Counted from the first letter of the stretch, positions 9,472 through 18,258 are shown. The stretch is 64,000 bases of DNA from Cellulomonas cellasea (GCF_030372105.1 NZ_JAUDBQ010000007.1:62001-126000), one strand, 5' to 3'. The notes: generated from the letters alone by a model not told the origin. Program-made: numbers and translations.

Positions 9472-10389
9472 TCACTTGATCCCCGTCGTGGCGATGCCCT
9501 TGACGAGGTACTTCTGACCGAGAAGGAAGATGAGGAACAGCGGGATGAGCGACACGATCGACATGGCGAACATGGGCCCCCACGAGCTCTCGCTGGACGA
9601 GTCGATGAACGAGCGCAGCGCGATCGGCACCGTGTACATGTCCGGCTTGGTGAGGAAGATGAGCTGGTGGAAGAAGTCGTTCCACGTCCAGATGAACGTG
9701 AAGATCGCCGTGGTGGCCAGCGCCGGCACCGACAGCGGGAGCATCACCTGCAGGAAGATCCGCACGTGCCCGGCGCCGTCGATGCGGGCGGCCTCGTCGA
9801 GCTCCCGTGGCAGGCCCCGGAAGAACTGGACCATCAGGAAGACGAAGAACGCGTCCGTGGCCAGCACCTTCGGCACGATCAGCGGCAGGAACGTGTTCAC
9901 CCAGCCGAGCTGGGAGAACAGGATGTACTGCGGCACGATCACCACGTGGATCGGCAGCATGATCGACATGAGCATGATGGCGAACCAGATCTTGCGGCCC
10001 TTGAAGTTGAGCCGGGCGAACGCGTAGGCGGCCATCGAGCAGGACACGAGGTTGCCGAGCAGCGCGCCGAGCACCAGCACCGCGGAGTTCAGCAGGTAGT
10101 GGCTGAACGGGTGCGCCAGGGCGTTCCACCCGACGGTGTAGTTGCTCATGTCGATCTCGGAGGGCAGCAGCGACGGGTCGCGGAAGATCAACGCGCTGGG
10201 CTTGAGGGAGCTCGCGAGCATCCACAGCAGCGGGTAGATCATGATCAGCCCGAAGGCGATCAGCAGCGCGTGCTTGAGCACGACGCGCAGCCGGGCGCGG
10301 GCGCTGGGGCGGCGCGGGGCGAGCGGCGGACGGGTCCTGGTGGGCTCGTCGGCGGCTCGGGTCGGGAGGCTGGTCGCGGTGTCAGTCAT
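9472..10389 (-). CDS. Sugar ABC transporter permease (MalG-like)
   Basis: Inner-membrane permease of 305 residues with an N-terminal cytoplasmic tail rich in Arg/Pro and about six membrane spans. The binding-protein-dependent permease EAA loop reads ELDEAARIDGAGHVRIFLQ, the contact site for the ATPase subunit. It ends in LGQKYLVKGIATTGIK, typical of the MalG branch (CUT1 family). The start overlaps the end of the partner permease by 8 bp, indicating translational coupling. No ATPase gene is present in this operon. Confidence 0.92.
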   Translation of the reverse strand: MTDTATSLPTRAADEPTRTRPPLAPRRPSARARLRVVLKHALLIAFGLIMIYPLLWMLASSLKPSALIFRDPSLLPSEIDMSNYTVGWNALAHPFSHYLLNSAVLVLGALLGNLVSCSMAAYAFARLNFKGRKIWFAIMLMSIMLPIHVVIVPQYILFSQLGWVNTFLPLIVPKVLATDAFFVFLMVQFFRGLPRELDEAARIDGAGHVRIFLQVMLPLSVPALATTAIFTFIWTWNDFFHQLIFLTKPDMYTVPIALRSFIDSSSESSWGPMFAMSIVSLIPLFLIFLLGQKYLVKGIATTGIK

Positions 10390-11317
10390 CGTAGAAGACC
10401 CAGTACTTGGAGGCGACGAAGTTGATGGCGGTCAGTCCGGCGACGATGGCGAGCAGGAGCCAGGCCATCGCGGAGGCGTAGCCCATATCGAGTGCCCCGA
10501 AGCCCTTCTGGTAGAGGTAGAGCGTGTAGAAGAGGGTCGAGTCGACGGGCCCTCCGCTGCCGCCGCTGACGACGAACGCCTGGGTGAACGACTGGAAGGC
10601 GTGGATGACCTGGAGCACCAGGTTGAAGAAGACGATGGGCGTCAGCAGCGGGAGCGTGATGGCCATGAACTGGCGCACCTTGCCGGCCCCGTCGATCTGG
10701 GCGGCCTCGTAGTACATCTCCGGGATCTGGCGGAGCCCGGCGAGGAAGATCACCATCGGGGCCCCGAAGGTCCACACGTTGAGGATGACCAGGGTGCCGA
10801 GCGCGGTGTCGGGGTGGGAGACCCAGCCCTTGCCCTCGACGCCGAACACCTCCAGGAACTGGTTGACCAGGCCCTGCGTGCCGAAGACCTGCCGCCACAA
10901 CAGCGCGATGGCCACCGAGCCGCCGAGCAGCGACGGCAGGTAGAACACGGACCGGTAGAAGGCCAGCCCGCGCACGCCGCGGTCGAGGAACAGCGCGAGC
11001 GCCAGCGCCAGGGCGAGCTGGAGCGGGATCGAGACGAAGACGTAGGTGAACGTCACCCGCAGCGACTGGTGCAGCCGCGCGTCGTCGATCATGCGCGCGT
11101 AGTTGTCGAGGCCGATCCACGTGGGCGGCTGCAGCAGGTTGTAGTCGGTGAACGAGAGGAACAGCGAGGCGAGGATCGGCCCCACGGTGATGAGCAGCAG
11201 GCCGACGAACCATGGCCCGAGGAACAGCAGGGCGGCCTTGTTGTCACCCCGCTCCGAGGGGGCGACGGACTTGCTGGCACTGCCCCGGAGCTTGCGGAGC
11301 TCGGCGATGCCGGCCAT
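10382..11317 (-). CDS. Sugar ABC transporter permease (MalF/UgpA-like)
   Basis: Inner-membrane permease of 311 residues, the partner of the MalG-like protein. Six main membrane spans begin at FLGPWFVGLLLITVGPILA, and the EAA loop is YYEAAQIDGAGKVRQFMAI. First gene of the importer operon, transcribed leftward from the 11318-11536 intergenic region, which carries a TTGACA-type promoter and a LacI-type operator. The CUT1-family arrangement (two permeases and a binding lipoprotein, no ATPase) is common in actinobacteria, where a shared MsiK-like ATPase energises several importers. Confidence 0.92.
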   Translation of the reverse strand: MAGIAELRKLRGSASKSVAPSERGDNKAALLFLGPWFVGLLLITVGPILASLFLSFTDYNLLQPPTWIGLDNYARMIDDARLHQSLRVTFTYVFVSIPLQLALALALALFLDRGVRGLAFYRSVFYLPSLLGGSVAIALLWRQVFGTQGLVNQFLEVFGVEGKGWVSHPDTALGTLVILNVWTFGAPMVIFLAGLRQIPEMYYEAAQIDGAGKVRQFMAITLPLLTPIVFFNLVLQVIHAFQSFTQAFVVSGGSGGPVDSTLFYTLYLYQKGFGALDMGYASAMAWLLLAIVAGLTAINFVASKYWVFYDD

Positions 11318-11425
11318 GCGTCACCGCCCCCGTGGGGGACGGACGGCGGTGGCCGTCAGATGGTGCTGGACGAGGGTCATGCGCACTCCCGGTGGATCTT
11401 CATTGATGCCCGAGCAACTGCTGCT

Positions 11426-11439
11426 GGAAAGCGCTCTCC
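11426..11439. promoter_or_regulatory. LacI-type operator A
   Basis: GGAAAGCGCTCTCC is a 14-bp near-perfect palindrome centred on AGCGCT (six of seven base pairs symmetric). It lies in the divergent region between the ABC importer and the Gfo/Idh operon, just downstream of the leftward promoter, so a bound repressor would block transcription. The same core recurs at 36616 and 43375. Confidence 0.7.
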
Positions 11440-11454
11440 GCTTTGTGTAGTAGT

Positions 11455-11484
11455 TTGGTACCAGTCGCCCAGATGTGATGTCAA
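11455..11484 (-). promoter_or_regulatory. Candidate sigma-70-type promoter for ABC importer
   Basis: On the minus strand a perfect TTGACA -35 box (11479-11484) is followed by 18 nt and TACCAA (11455-11460) as a possible -10 box. Operator A begins 16 nt further downstream, close to the expected transcript start. Confidence 0.5.
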
Positions 11485-11536
11485 CCACACCCGCGCAGGC
11501 CGGCTCGCGCCGGCGCCACCGTGAGACGGAGCCCCC

Positions 11537-12796
11537 GTGCCGAAACAGCCCGGACCGACCCGGCAGCTCGACCGCGAACACCGCCTCTCACCAGGCAAAA
11601 TACCGCCACAGGCCGCCACGAACACCCCCACGGTGGCCCTCGTGGGAGTGCATGGCCACGGAACATCACATCTTGGTCACATCCGGTCACTCGAGGAGCG
11701 GGGGGCCCTGCGGGTGGCGGCCGTCGTCGACCCCCGGCCACTGGTCGACGGAGCCGCTCCGGGGACCGGCCAGCCACCCGGCCTGCGCCTCGCGATGGCC
11801 GATCCTGAGAGACCGATTCCCTGGTTCCCGGACCTCGACGCCCTGCTCGACGTGGAGCGGCCCGACGTCGTCATTCTCTGCACCCCCATCGACACCCACG
11901 CGCCCCTCGCGGAGCGCGCCATCCGCGCCGGCTGCGACGTGCTGCTCGAGAAGCCGCCCACCGCGACCCTCGCCGAGCTCGTGCGCCTCGTGGACGTCGC
12001 GCGGGAGCTCGGCCGCGCCGTCCAGGTCGGGTTCCAGACCTACGGCTCCCATGCCCTCGACGTCGTGCGCGAGGCCGTCGCCGCCGGCGAGATCGGCGAG
12101 GTGCGCGGCATCGGCGGCGTGGGCACATGGGTGCGGTCCGAGGACTACTGGGCCCGCGCGCCCTGGGCCGGCCGCCGCACCCTCGCGGGCCGGCCCGTGG
12201 TCGACGGGGTCACCACCAACCCGCTCGCCCACGCCGTCGCCACAGCGCTGCTGCTCGCCGACGCGCGCACCGTCGACGACATCGCGGAGGTCGAGCTCGA
12301 CCTGTCCCGCGCGAACGGCATCGAGGCCGACGACACCAGCAGCGTGCGCGTCACCACCCGCGGCGGCCTGCGGGTGGCCCTGGGCCTGACCCTGTGCGCG
12401 AGCGCCCAGACCGCGCCCCGGATCGTCGTGCACGGCAGCGCCGGCCACGTCGTCCTGCACTACACACGCGACGTGGTCGAGGTCTCGGGCCGCCGCGGCG
12501 AGCGCACCATCGACTGCGGGCGCACCGACCTGCTGGAGAACCTGCTCGCGCACCGCGCCGACCCGCACACGCCGCTGCTCGCGCCGCTGTCCGCGACGGG
12601 CGCCTTCATGCGCGTGCTCGAGGCGGTCCGCAACGCCCCGGCGCCACGCCAGATCGCCGCGGAGCACATCGACCGGGTGCAGGACGAGCTCGGCCCCCGG
12701 CTCGTGGTGCGCGATGTCGAGCACTGGTGCGAGCGCGTCGCCCAGGAGCTGCGCACCTTCGAGGAGCTCGAGGCGCCCTGGACGGTGCGCGCATGA
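11537..12796 (+). CDS. Gfo/Idh/MocA family oxidoreductase
   Basis: NAD(P)-dependent sugar oxidoreductase of 419 residues from GTG 11537. After about 30 unstructured residues the Rossmann fold starts at TVALVGVHGHGTSHLGHI, a variant of the GxGxxG motif. The conserved EKPP motif follows (LLEKPPTATLAELV, near residue 138), and a C-terminal alpha/beta domain contains YWARAPWAGRR. The substrate is likely a sugar, inositol-like compound or sugar acid. First gene of an operon: its stop overlaps the start of the DUF6807 gene (ATGA). It is divergent from the ABC importer and shares the control region with operator A. Confidence 0.88.
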   Translation: MPKQPGPTRQLDREHRLSPGKIPPQAATNTPTVALVGVHGHGTSHLGHIRSLEERGALRVAAVVDPRPLVDGAAPGTGQPPGLRLAMADPERPIPWFPDLDALLDVERPDVVILCTPIDTHAPLAERAIRAGCDVLLEKPPTATLAELVRLVDVARELGRAVQVGFQTYGSHALDVVREAVAAGEIGEVRGIGGVGTWVRSEDYWARAPWAGRRTLAGRPVVDGVTTNPLAHAVATALLLADARTVDDIAEVELDLSRANGIEADDTSSVRVTTRGGLRVALGLTLCASAQTAPRIVVHGSAGHVVLHYTRDVVEVSGRRGERTIDCGRTDLLENLLAHRADPHTPLLAPLSATGAFMRVLEAVRNAPAPRQIAAEHIDRVQDELGPRLVVRDVEHWCERVAQELRTFEELEAPWTVRA

Positions 12797-13776
12797 GCGC
12801 CACGCCGGTGGTGAAGGCGCCGCCCTGGGAGCCGAGCCCCCGATGGGGCCCGTCAGCACGGCTCGCCGAGCTCACGATCGACGGGACGGCCGTGGCGGTC
12901 TGCGTGGACGGCGCCGGGGCCCCGGGCTTCGACTCCCCCCGCCCGCACCTGCACCCGGTGCGCACCCTGGCGGGCGTGGCCGTCACCGACTCCGCCCCGG
13001 CCGATCACACCTGGCATGTGGGCCTCGGCCTCGGCGTGCAGGATGTCGACGGGCACAACCTGTGGGGCGGCAGGACGTACCTGCCCGGCGAGGGGTACAC
13101 CTGGCGCCGGGACCACGGCCGGATCCGGCACGACGGCTGGGCCGAGCAGGCGCCCGACGCGCTGGCGCAGCGGCTGACCTGGCTCGCCGCCGACGGCGAG
13201 CCGCTGCTCACCGAGACCCGCGTGCTGCGTTGGGCGCGCGCCGACGCGCAGGCCTGGCGGCTCGACTGGTCCACCGCCCTGACGGCGGCCCGCCCGGTGC
13301 GGCTCGGCAGCCCCGGGGCGCATGGGCGCGTCGGCGGCGGCTACGGGGGCCTGTTCTGGCGGCTGCCCGCCTGCGCGGACGTGGACGTGCGCACCGCTGT
13401 GGCCCGCGGCGAGGAGGCCGTGCACGGCTCCGTGCCCGCCGACGGCGCCCGATGGCTGGCATGGTCGGCGCGCGCCGCCGCCCCCGACGGCCACCACCCC
13501 GCCGCGGCGCCCGGGGACGCCGGCCAGTTCACCATCGCCATCGCGCCGTCCGACGAGGCCACCGCGCGCGATCCCTGGTTCGTGCGCGTCTCCGGCTACC
13601 CCGGAGTCGGCTCCGCGCTGGCCTGGGAGCGGGCCGTGACCGTGCGGCCCGGCGCCGGCCTGCGCCGGGCGTTCCGCATCCTCGTCGCCGACGGCCGCAC
13701 CCGCGACGCCGACGTCGAGCGCCTGCTGGCCAGACCTATCCTGAGATCCCCTGCCACCCCGGAGACCGGTCCATGA
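12793..13776 (+). CDS. DUF6807 (PmoA-like) family protein
   Basis: A 327-residue protein resembling the PmoA/DUF6807 family, beta-rich proteins often found beside Gfo/Idh oxidoreductases and sugar transporters. Visible family-like segments are FDSPRPHLHPVRTLAG near residue 45, HTWHVGLGLGVQDVDGHNLWGG, and the central GGGYGGLFWRLP. Several conserved His and Asp could bind metal or sugar. Despite the PmoA label there is no methane monooxygenase function implied. It overlaps both neighbours by ATGA junctions (12793 and 13773), so the three proteins are probably made in a fixed ratio. Biochemical role not known to me. Confidence 0.8.
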   Translation: MSATPVVKAPPWEPSPRWGPSARLAELTIDGTAVAVCVDGAGAPGFDSPRPHLHPVRTLAGVAVTDSAPADHTWHVGLGLGVQDVDGHNLWGGRTYLPGEGYTWRRDHGRIRHDGWAEQAPDALAQRLTWLAADGEPLLTETRVLRWARADAQAWRLDWSTALTAARPVRLGSPGAHGRVGGGYGGLFWRLPACADVDVRTAVARGEEAVHGSVPADGARWLAWSARAAAPDGHHPAAAPGDAGQFTIAIAPSDEATARDPWFVRVSGYPGVGSALAWERAVTVRPGAGLRRAFRILVADGRTRDADVERLLARPILRSPATPETGP

Positions 13777-15317
13777 CGACCCTCACCCCCGCCCTGCACG
13801 ACAACGCGATCCTGCTGCGCCCCGGCGACGACGTGGTCGTGACCACGCGCGACCTGCAGTCCGGGACTGCCCTGCTGCACGACGGCGAGCCGCTGACCGT
13901 CGCCCAGAGCGTCCCGCGCGGCCACAAGCTCGCCGTCCGCGCGGTGCCCGCCGGCGGGCAGGTGCACAAGTACGGCCAGTCCATCGGGCGCGCCACGCGG
14001 GACATCGCCGTGGGCGACCACGTGCACACGCACAACCTCGGCATGGACGACGCCGCACGGGACTACGAGTTCGGCACCGCCCGCGTGCGGCCCCCGGCCC
14101 CCACCGGCCCCCCGCGCACGTTCCAGGGGTACCGCCGCGGCGACGGCCGCTGGGGCACGCGCAACTACATCGGCATCCTCACCTCGGTGAACTGCTCGGC
14201 GTCCTCCGCGAAGCTCATCGCCGACCAGTTCCGCGGTCCGGTGCTCGAGGCCTACCCGCACGTCGACGGCGTGATGGCCCTGACCCACCAGTCCGGCTGC
14301 GGGCTGGTGCCCGCCAGCGAGGGCGCGCAGATGATGCTGCGGACCCTGCGCGGCTACGCCGCCCACCCGAACTTCGCCGGGCTGCTGGTGCTCGGGCTCG
14401 GCTGCGAGATGCTGCCCGCGCAATCGCTGCTGGACGGCCTCGACCTGCCCGACGACAAGCTGGTGCGCACCCTGGTCATCCAGGAGAGCGGCGGAATCCG
14501 CAAGACGGTCCGCGCGGGCGTCGAGGCCATCACCGAGATGCTGCCCGCCATCGACGCGCTGCGCCGCGAGCCGGCGCCCGTCTCCGAGCTGGTGCTCGGC
14601 ATGAACTGCGGCGGCTCCGACGGGTACTCCGGCATCACGGCCAACCCCGCGCTCGGCCACGCCTCCGACCTGCTCGTGGCCCACGGCGGCACCACGATCC
14701 TCGCCGAGACGCCCGAGGTCTTCGGCGCCGAGCACCTGCTGACGCGGCGCGCGGTCTCCGAGGAGGTCGGCCAGGCCCTGCTGCGGCGGATCGACTGGTG
14801 GCAGCAGTACGCCGCGCACGGCGGCGGGTCCCTCGACAACAACCCCTCCCCCGGCAACAAGGCCGGCGGGCTGACGACCATCCTGGAGAAGTCGCTGGGC
14901 GCCGTCGCCAAGGGCGGCTCAGCCGAGCTGGCGGCCGTCTACGAGTACGCGGAGCCCGTGACGGCCAAGGGGTTCACCTTCATGGACACCCCCGGCTACG
15001 ACCCCGTGTCGGTGACCGGGATCGTCGCCGGCGGCTCCACGGTGGTCGTGTTCACCACCGGGCGCGGCTCGGTGCTGGGCTGCAAGCCGACCCCGTCCAT
15101 CAAGGTCTCCACCAACACCGACATGTACCTGCGCATGGCCGAGGACATCGACCTCAACGCCGGGCGCATCGTCGACGGCTCCGCGACCATCGCCGAGGTG
15201 GGCGAGGAGATCTTCGAGAAGATCATCGCGGTGGCCTCGGGCGAGCAGACGGTCTCCGAGGAGCTCGACCTGGGCCAGGACGAGTTCATCCCGTGGCAGC
15301 TCGGCACGGTGACGTGA
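13773..15317 (+). CDS. Altronate/galactarate dehydratase family (UxaA/GarD)
   Basis: Dehydratase of 514 residues. The N-terminal SAF-like domain contains VPRGHKLAVRAV and HVHTHN; the large catalytic domain has GTRNYIGILTSVNCSASS, GLGCEML, NCGGSDGYSGITANPALG and NPSPGNKAGGLTTILEKSLG. These match UxaA (D-altronate to 2-keto-3-deoxygluconate) somewhat better than GarD, notably the HVHAHN-like and NPSPGNKAGG segments, but the actual hexonate or aldarate is uncertain. Fe(II) is the expected cofactor. Last of a three-gene, translationally coupled operon, convergent with an SDR 29 bp away. Confidence 0.88.
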   Translation: MTTLTPALHDNAILLRPGDDVVVTTRDLQSGTALLHDGEPLTVAQSVPRGHKLAVRAVPAGGQVHKYGQSIGRATRDIAVGDHVHTHNLGMDDAARDYEFGTARVRPPAPTGPPRTFQGYRRGDGRWGTRNYIGILTSVNCSASSAKLIADQFRGPVLEAYPHVDGVMALTHQSGCGLVPASEGAQMMLRTLRGYAAHPNFAGLLVLGLGCEMLPAQSLLDGLDLPDDKLVRTLVIQESGGIRKTVRAGVEAITEMLPAIDALRREPAPVSELVLGMNCGGSDGYSGITANPALGHASDLLVAHGGTTILAETPEVFGAEHLLTRRAVSEEVGQALLRRIDWWQQYAAHGGGSLDNNPSPGNKAGGLTTILEKSLGAVAKGGSAELAAVYEYAEPVTAKGFTFMDTPGYDPVSVTGIVAGGSTVVVFTTGRGSVLGCKPTPSIKVSTNTDMYLRMAEDIDLNAGRIVDGSATIAEVGEEIFEKIIAVASGEQTVSEELDLGQDEFIPWQLGTVT

Positions 15318-15346
15318 CGTGACCTGCCCGGCGCACCCGCGTGGCG

Positions 15347-16099
15347 TCAGCGGAAGTACGCGCCCCCGTTGACGTCCAACACGGCGCCGGAGACGAACCC
15401 GGCGCCGTCGGAGGCCAGGTAGACGACAGCCGCCGCGACGTCCTCGGGCGTGCCCGCGCGCTTGAGCGGCGTGCCCTCGATCGCGGCCTGCTGCGCGGGC
15501 TGCGGGGTGTGCACCGCGTGGAACGGGGTGCCGCCGATGAAGCCGGGCGCCACGGAGTTCACGGTGATGCCGCGCGGGCCCAGCTCGCGGGCGACGGCCC
15601 GGGTGAAGCCGTCGAGCGCCGCCTTGGCCGTGGCGTACGCGACGGCCCCGGTGCCGCCGCCGTTCTGGCCGGCGAGCGAGCTGATGGTGATGATGCGGCC
15701 ACCGTCGGGCATGAGGGGCAGCACGGCGCGGGTGGCGTAGAAGACGCTCGACACGTTGAGGTCGAGCACCTGGTGCCAGTGCTGGTCGTCCATCCCGGTG
15801 ACGAGCTGGCGCCCGCCCAGGCCGCCCGCGTTGTTCACGAGGATGTCGATGCCGCCGCCCAACGCGTCGGCGGCCTGCACCACGACGCGGTCCACGTCCC
15901 AGCTGTGCCGGGCGTCGAGCTGGAAAGCGACAGCCTTGCGGCCCAGTGCCTCGATCTCCGCGACGACCTCCGCCGGGTCGTGCGTCAGATGCGTGAAGGC
16001 GATGTCGGCGCCGGCCTGCGCGAGCGCGAGCGCTGTGGCCCGGCCGATTCCGGTCGCGGCGCCCGTGACCAGCGCGCGTCGACCCTCGAGGATGTCCAT
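15347..16099 (-). CDS. SDR family oxidoreductase (FabG-like)
   Basis: Classical short-chain dehydrogenase of 250 residues. The nucleotide motif is VTGAATGIGRA, the structural motif NNAGG, and the catalytic residues Ser (ISSLAG) and YATAK. The C-terminus GAVLDVNGGAYFR is typical. ATG 16099 is used because AGGGAG lies 6 nt upstream, although GTG 16105 is also in frame. FabG-like annotation is generic; in this location it more likely oxidises a sugar or sugar acid. It runs opposite to the dehydratase operon and has its own leader region. Confidence 0.85.
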   Translation of the reverse strand: MDILEGRRALVTGAATGIGRATALALAQAGADIAFTHLTHDPAEVVAEIEALGRKAVAFQLDARHSWDVDRVVVQAADALGGGIDILVNNAGGLGGRQLVTGMDDQHWHQVLDLNVSSVFYATRAVLPLMPDGGRIITISSLAGQNGGGTGAVAYATAKAALDGFTRAVARELGPRGITVNSVAPGFIGGTPFHAVHTPQPAQQAAIEGTPLKRAGTPEDVAAAVVYLASDGAGFVSGAVLDVNGGAYFR

Positions 16100-16170
16100 G
16101 ACCACTCCCTGCTTATCCGGCGCGCCGCAGTGGGCGGCGTGTCCCGGGAACCTGGCGCGACGCTAGTTCA

Positions 16171-16198
16171 CCGTGGGGCGCGGGTCTACACCCCACGG
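16171..16198. terminator. Hairpin downstream of IclR gene
   Basis: CCGTGGGG (16171-16178) and CCCCACGG (16191-16198) form an 8-bp perfect stem with a 12-nt loop. It lies 43 bp past the stop codon of the minus-strand IclR gene and upstream of the SDR, so it could separate the two units. Confidence 0.4.
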
Positions 16199-16241
16199 CC
16201 GAGCCTCACCCGGCGGCCCCAATGGCGGGGACGGCGGGCGG

Positions 16242-17057
16242 TCACGGAAGGGTGATGCCCGCGGGCAGCAGTGGCGGCAGCACCTCGCGCATCGTGCCGT
16301 GCAGCCAGGTGATGCGCTCGGTGGTCATCCGCTCGGCGGGGGCGGTGAGGCTCACGGCGGCGATGGCGGCGCCCGAACGGAGCAGCGGCACCGCCACACA
16401 GCTGATGCCGGGCTCGTTCTCCTCGCGCTCGGTGGCGTAGCCGCGGGTCCGGGCCGCCTCGATCGCCGCCCAGGCGGCCTCGGCGATCTGCGCCTGCGCC
16501 GCGCCGCCCGCCGCCGCGTGCCCGGGCGCCTGGCCGGCGTCCTCGTCCGCGCGCGCGTACCCCGCGAGGGCGGCGCGGTCTGTGCCCCGGTAGGCCAGCA
16601 GCGCCCGGCCCAGCGCGGTGCGCACCGCCGGGCTGCGGCGGCCGACGGCCGACCAGACCCGCACCGACCGCTCGGGCTCCACCTTGTCGAGGTAGACGAC
16701 GTGCGAGCCGCTCAGCACGCCCAGGTGCACCAGCTCGTCCACGGCGCCGCTCAGTGCCACGAGGGCGGGGTGCAGCATCAGCGGCAGGTTCTCGTCGCTG
16801 AGGAAGTCGTCGGCGAGGAGCGTCGCGGACGGGCCGAGCACGTAGTGGCCGGTGGCCGCGTCCTGTGTCGCGAACCCGCGGAACCGCAGGGCCTGCAGCG
16901 CGCGGTGCACTGTGGTCTTGTGCAGCCCGAGCGAGCTGGCGAGGTCGGCGAGCGTCAGCCCACGGCTCCCGGCCCGGGCCAGCGCCTGGAGCACGAGGAG
17001 CGCGCGGTCCACCGACTCGACCGGCGAGGCGGACGGGTTGTCGGTCATCGGGGACAT
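16242..17057 (-). CDS. IclR family transcriptional regulator
   Basis: 271 residues. The N-terminal winged helix-turn-helix reads LTLADLASSLGLHKTTVHRALQAL (about residues 34-57), followed by the effector-binding IclR domain with HLGVLSGSHVVYLDKVEPE and the C-terminal signature YATEREENEPGISCVAVPL. An Ala/Gly/Gln-rich insertion lies in the middle of the sensor domain. Two in-frame ATGs (17057, 17048) lack a clear ribosome site. IclR regulators typically control catabolism of aromatic or sugar acids. It is 42 bp downstream of a hydroxyacid dehydrogenase gene on the same strand. Confidence 0.9.
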   Translation of the reverse strand: MSPMTDNPSASPVESVDRALLVLQALARAGSRGLTLADLASSLGLHKTTVHRALQALRFRGFATQDAATGHYVLGPSATLLADDFLSDENLPLMLHPALVALSGAVDELVHLGVLSGSHVVYLDKVEPERSVRVWSAVGRRSPAVRTALGRALLAYRGTDRAALAGYARADEDAGQAPGHAAAGGAAQAQIAEAAWAAIEAARTRGYATEREENEPGISCVAVPLLRSGAAIAAVSLTAPAERMTTERITWLHGTMREVLPPLLPAGITLP

Positions 17058-17099
17058 CGGGGCGTGGGCATGCGCCCAGAGTAGGCGCGCGGGCTGACG

Positions 17100-18113
17100 T
17101 CAGGGCGTGGTGTTCCGCCGGTGCTCCAGGGCTGCGGGGTTGAGCGGGTGCGCCGGGCGCCGGCCGTGCGCGACGTCGATGATCGCGTCGGTGGCGCTGC
17201 GGGCGACGCCGCTGACGAAGTCGTCGGTCCAGCACAGCGCATGCGGGGTGAGGATCACGTTGTCGAAGGCGAGCAGCGGCTCGTCGGGGGCGGGCGGCTC
17301 GGGGTCGAGCACGTCGAGGCCCGCGCCGGCGATCCGGCCGTCGCGCAGGGCGTCGGTCAGCGCGGGCTGGTCGACGAGGCCGCCGCGCCCGACGTTGACC
17401 AGGTAGGCGCTGGGCCGCATGGCGCGCAGGAACTCGGCGCCCACGATGTGGCGGGAGCTGGGCGTCAGCGCGGCGGTGAGCACGACGTAGTCGCTCTCGG
17501 CGGCGAGGCGGTCCAGGGGCACGACCTCGACGCCGGCGGCGGCGGCGCGGTCGTGCGCGCTGGGCCGGTCGTAGGCGAGCACGCGGACGCCGAGGGGCTG
17601 GAGCAGTGTGGCGAGCTCGGAGCCGACGCTGCCGAAGCCGATGATGCCGACGGTGCGCCCCGCGATGCCGATGCCGCGGTAGTCGCCGCGCGCGGACCAT
17701 CGGCCCTCGGTGGCGGCGCGGTGGTTGTCGAGCAGCCGGTGGCCCAGGGCGAGCACGAGGGTCAGCGCGGAGAGCGCCAGCGGTCGGCGCACGCCGTCGG
17801 GGGTGTTGGTGACGACGACGCCCTCCGCGGCGAGGCCGTCCAGGTCGATGCCGTCGTAGCCGGCGCCGAACCGGGCGACGTGCCGCAGGCGGGGAGCTGT
17901 GGCGACGGCCTCGCGGGTGACGTGCAGGTGGCCGAAGGACAGCACGGCGTCGTAGGGCTCGAGGCCGCTGATGACGTGGCCGTGCTGGGCGGGCATGACC
18001 TCCCAGCGCAGGCCGGCGTCGGTGAGCCGGTCCAGGCCGACGTCGCCGAAGAACACGGAGCCGTCGGGCCGCAGGACGTCGGGGGTGAGGCCCACGAGGT
18101 AGTCGGTGGTCAC
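17100..18113 (-). CDS. D-2-hydroxyacid dehydrogenase
   Basis: NAD-dependent 2-hydroxyacid dehydrogenase, 337 residues, GTG start at 18113. The cofactor motif GIIGFGSVGSELA lies near residue 158. The catalytic triad is in place: Arg in NVGRGGLVD, Glu in LDPEPPAPDEPL and His in LTPHALCWTDD. The substrate cannot be read from sequence; with L-fuconate dehydratase divergently encoded next door, a sugar-acid-derived 2-keto or 2-hydroxy acid is plausible. It shares a 145-bp divergent control region with fucD and probably an operon with the IclR gene downstream. Confidence 0.88.
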   Translation of the reverse strand: MTTDYLVGLTPDVLRPDGSVFFGDVGLDRLTDAGLRWEVMPAQHGHVISGLEPYDAVLSFGHLHVTREAVATAPRLRHVARFGAGYDGIDLDGLAAEGVVVTNTPDGVRRPLALSALTLVLALGHRLLDNHRAATEGRWSARGDYRGIGIAGRTVGIIGFGSVGSELATLLQPLGVRVLAYDRPSAHDRAAAAGVEVVPLDRLAAESDYVVLTAALTPSSRHIVGAEFLRAMRPSAYLVNVGRGGLVDQPALTDALRDGRIAGAGLDVLDPEPPAPDEPLLAFDNVILTPHALCWTDDFVSGVARSATDAIIDVAHGRRPAHPLNPAALEHRRNTTP

Positions 18114-18199
18114 GGTTCGCTCCTAGTCATCGGATCTGTCCTGCCCTGTTGTTCCACGTTTCTCGGCCTCGCGCGAGCAGAGCCGCAGGACCAACGTCA

Positions 18200-18214
18200 A
18201 TTCATCTGATGAAT
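18200..18214. promoter_or_regulatory. Palindrome in fucD / hydroxyacid dehydrogenase divergent region
   Basis: ATTCATCTGATGAAT is a perfect 7-1-7 inverted repeat and unusually AT-rich for this genome. It sits 45 bp upstream of the fucD start and 87 bp from the divergent gene. A GGAACAA half site like those at 28276 occurs on the minus strand at 18149-18155. Confidence 0.6.
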
Positions 18215-18258
18215 GCTAGCCTAGGACACGCCGTTCCCCCACCACCACGGAGTGCCGC

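Noticed and set aside
12793-13776. Methane-monooxygenase interpretation of the PmoA-like label
   Set aside because: The protein has no membrane helices or copper-site pattern; the label is a legacy family name and the context is sugar catabolism.
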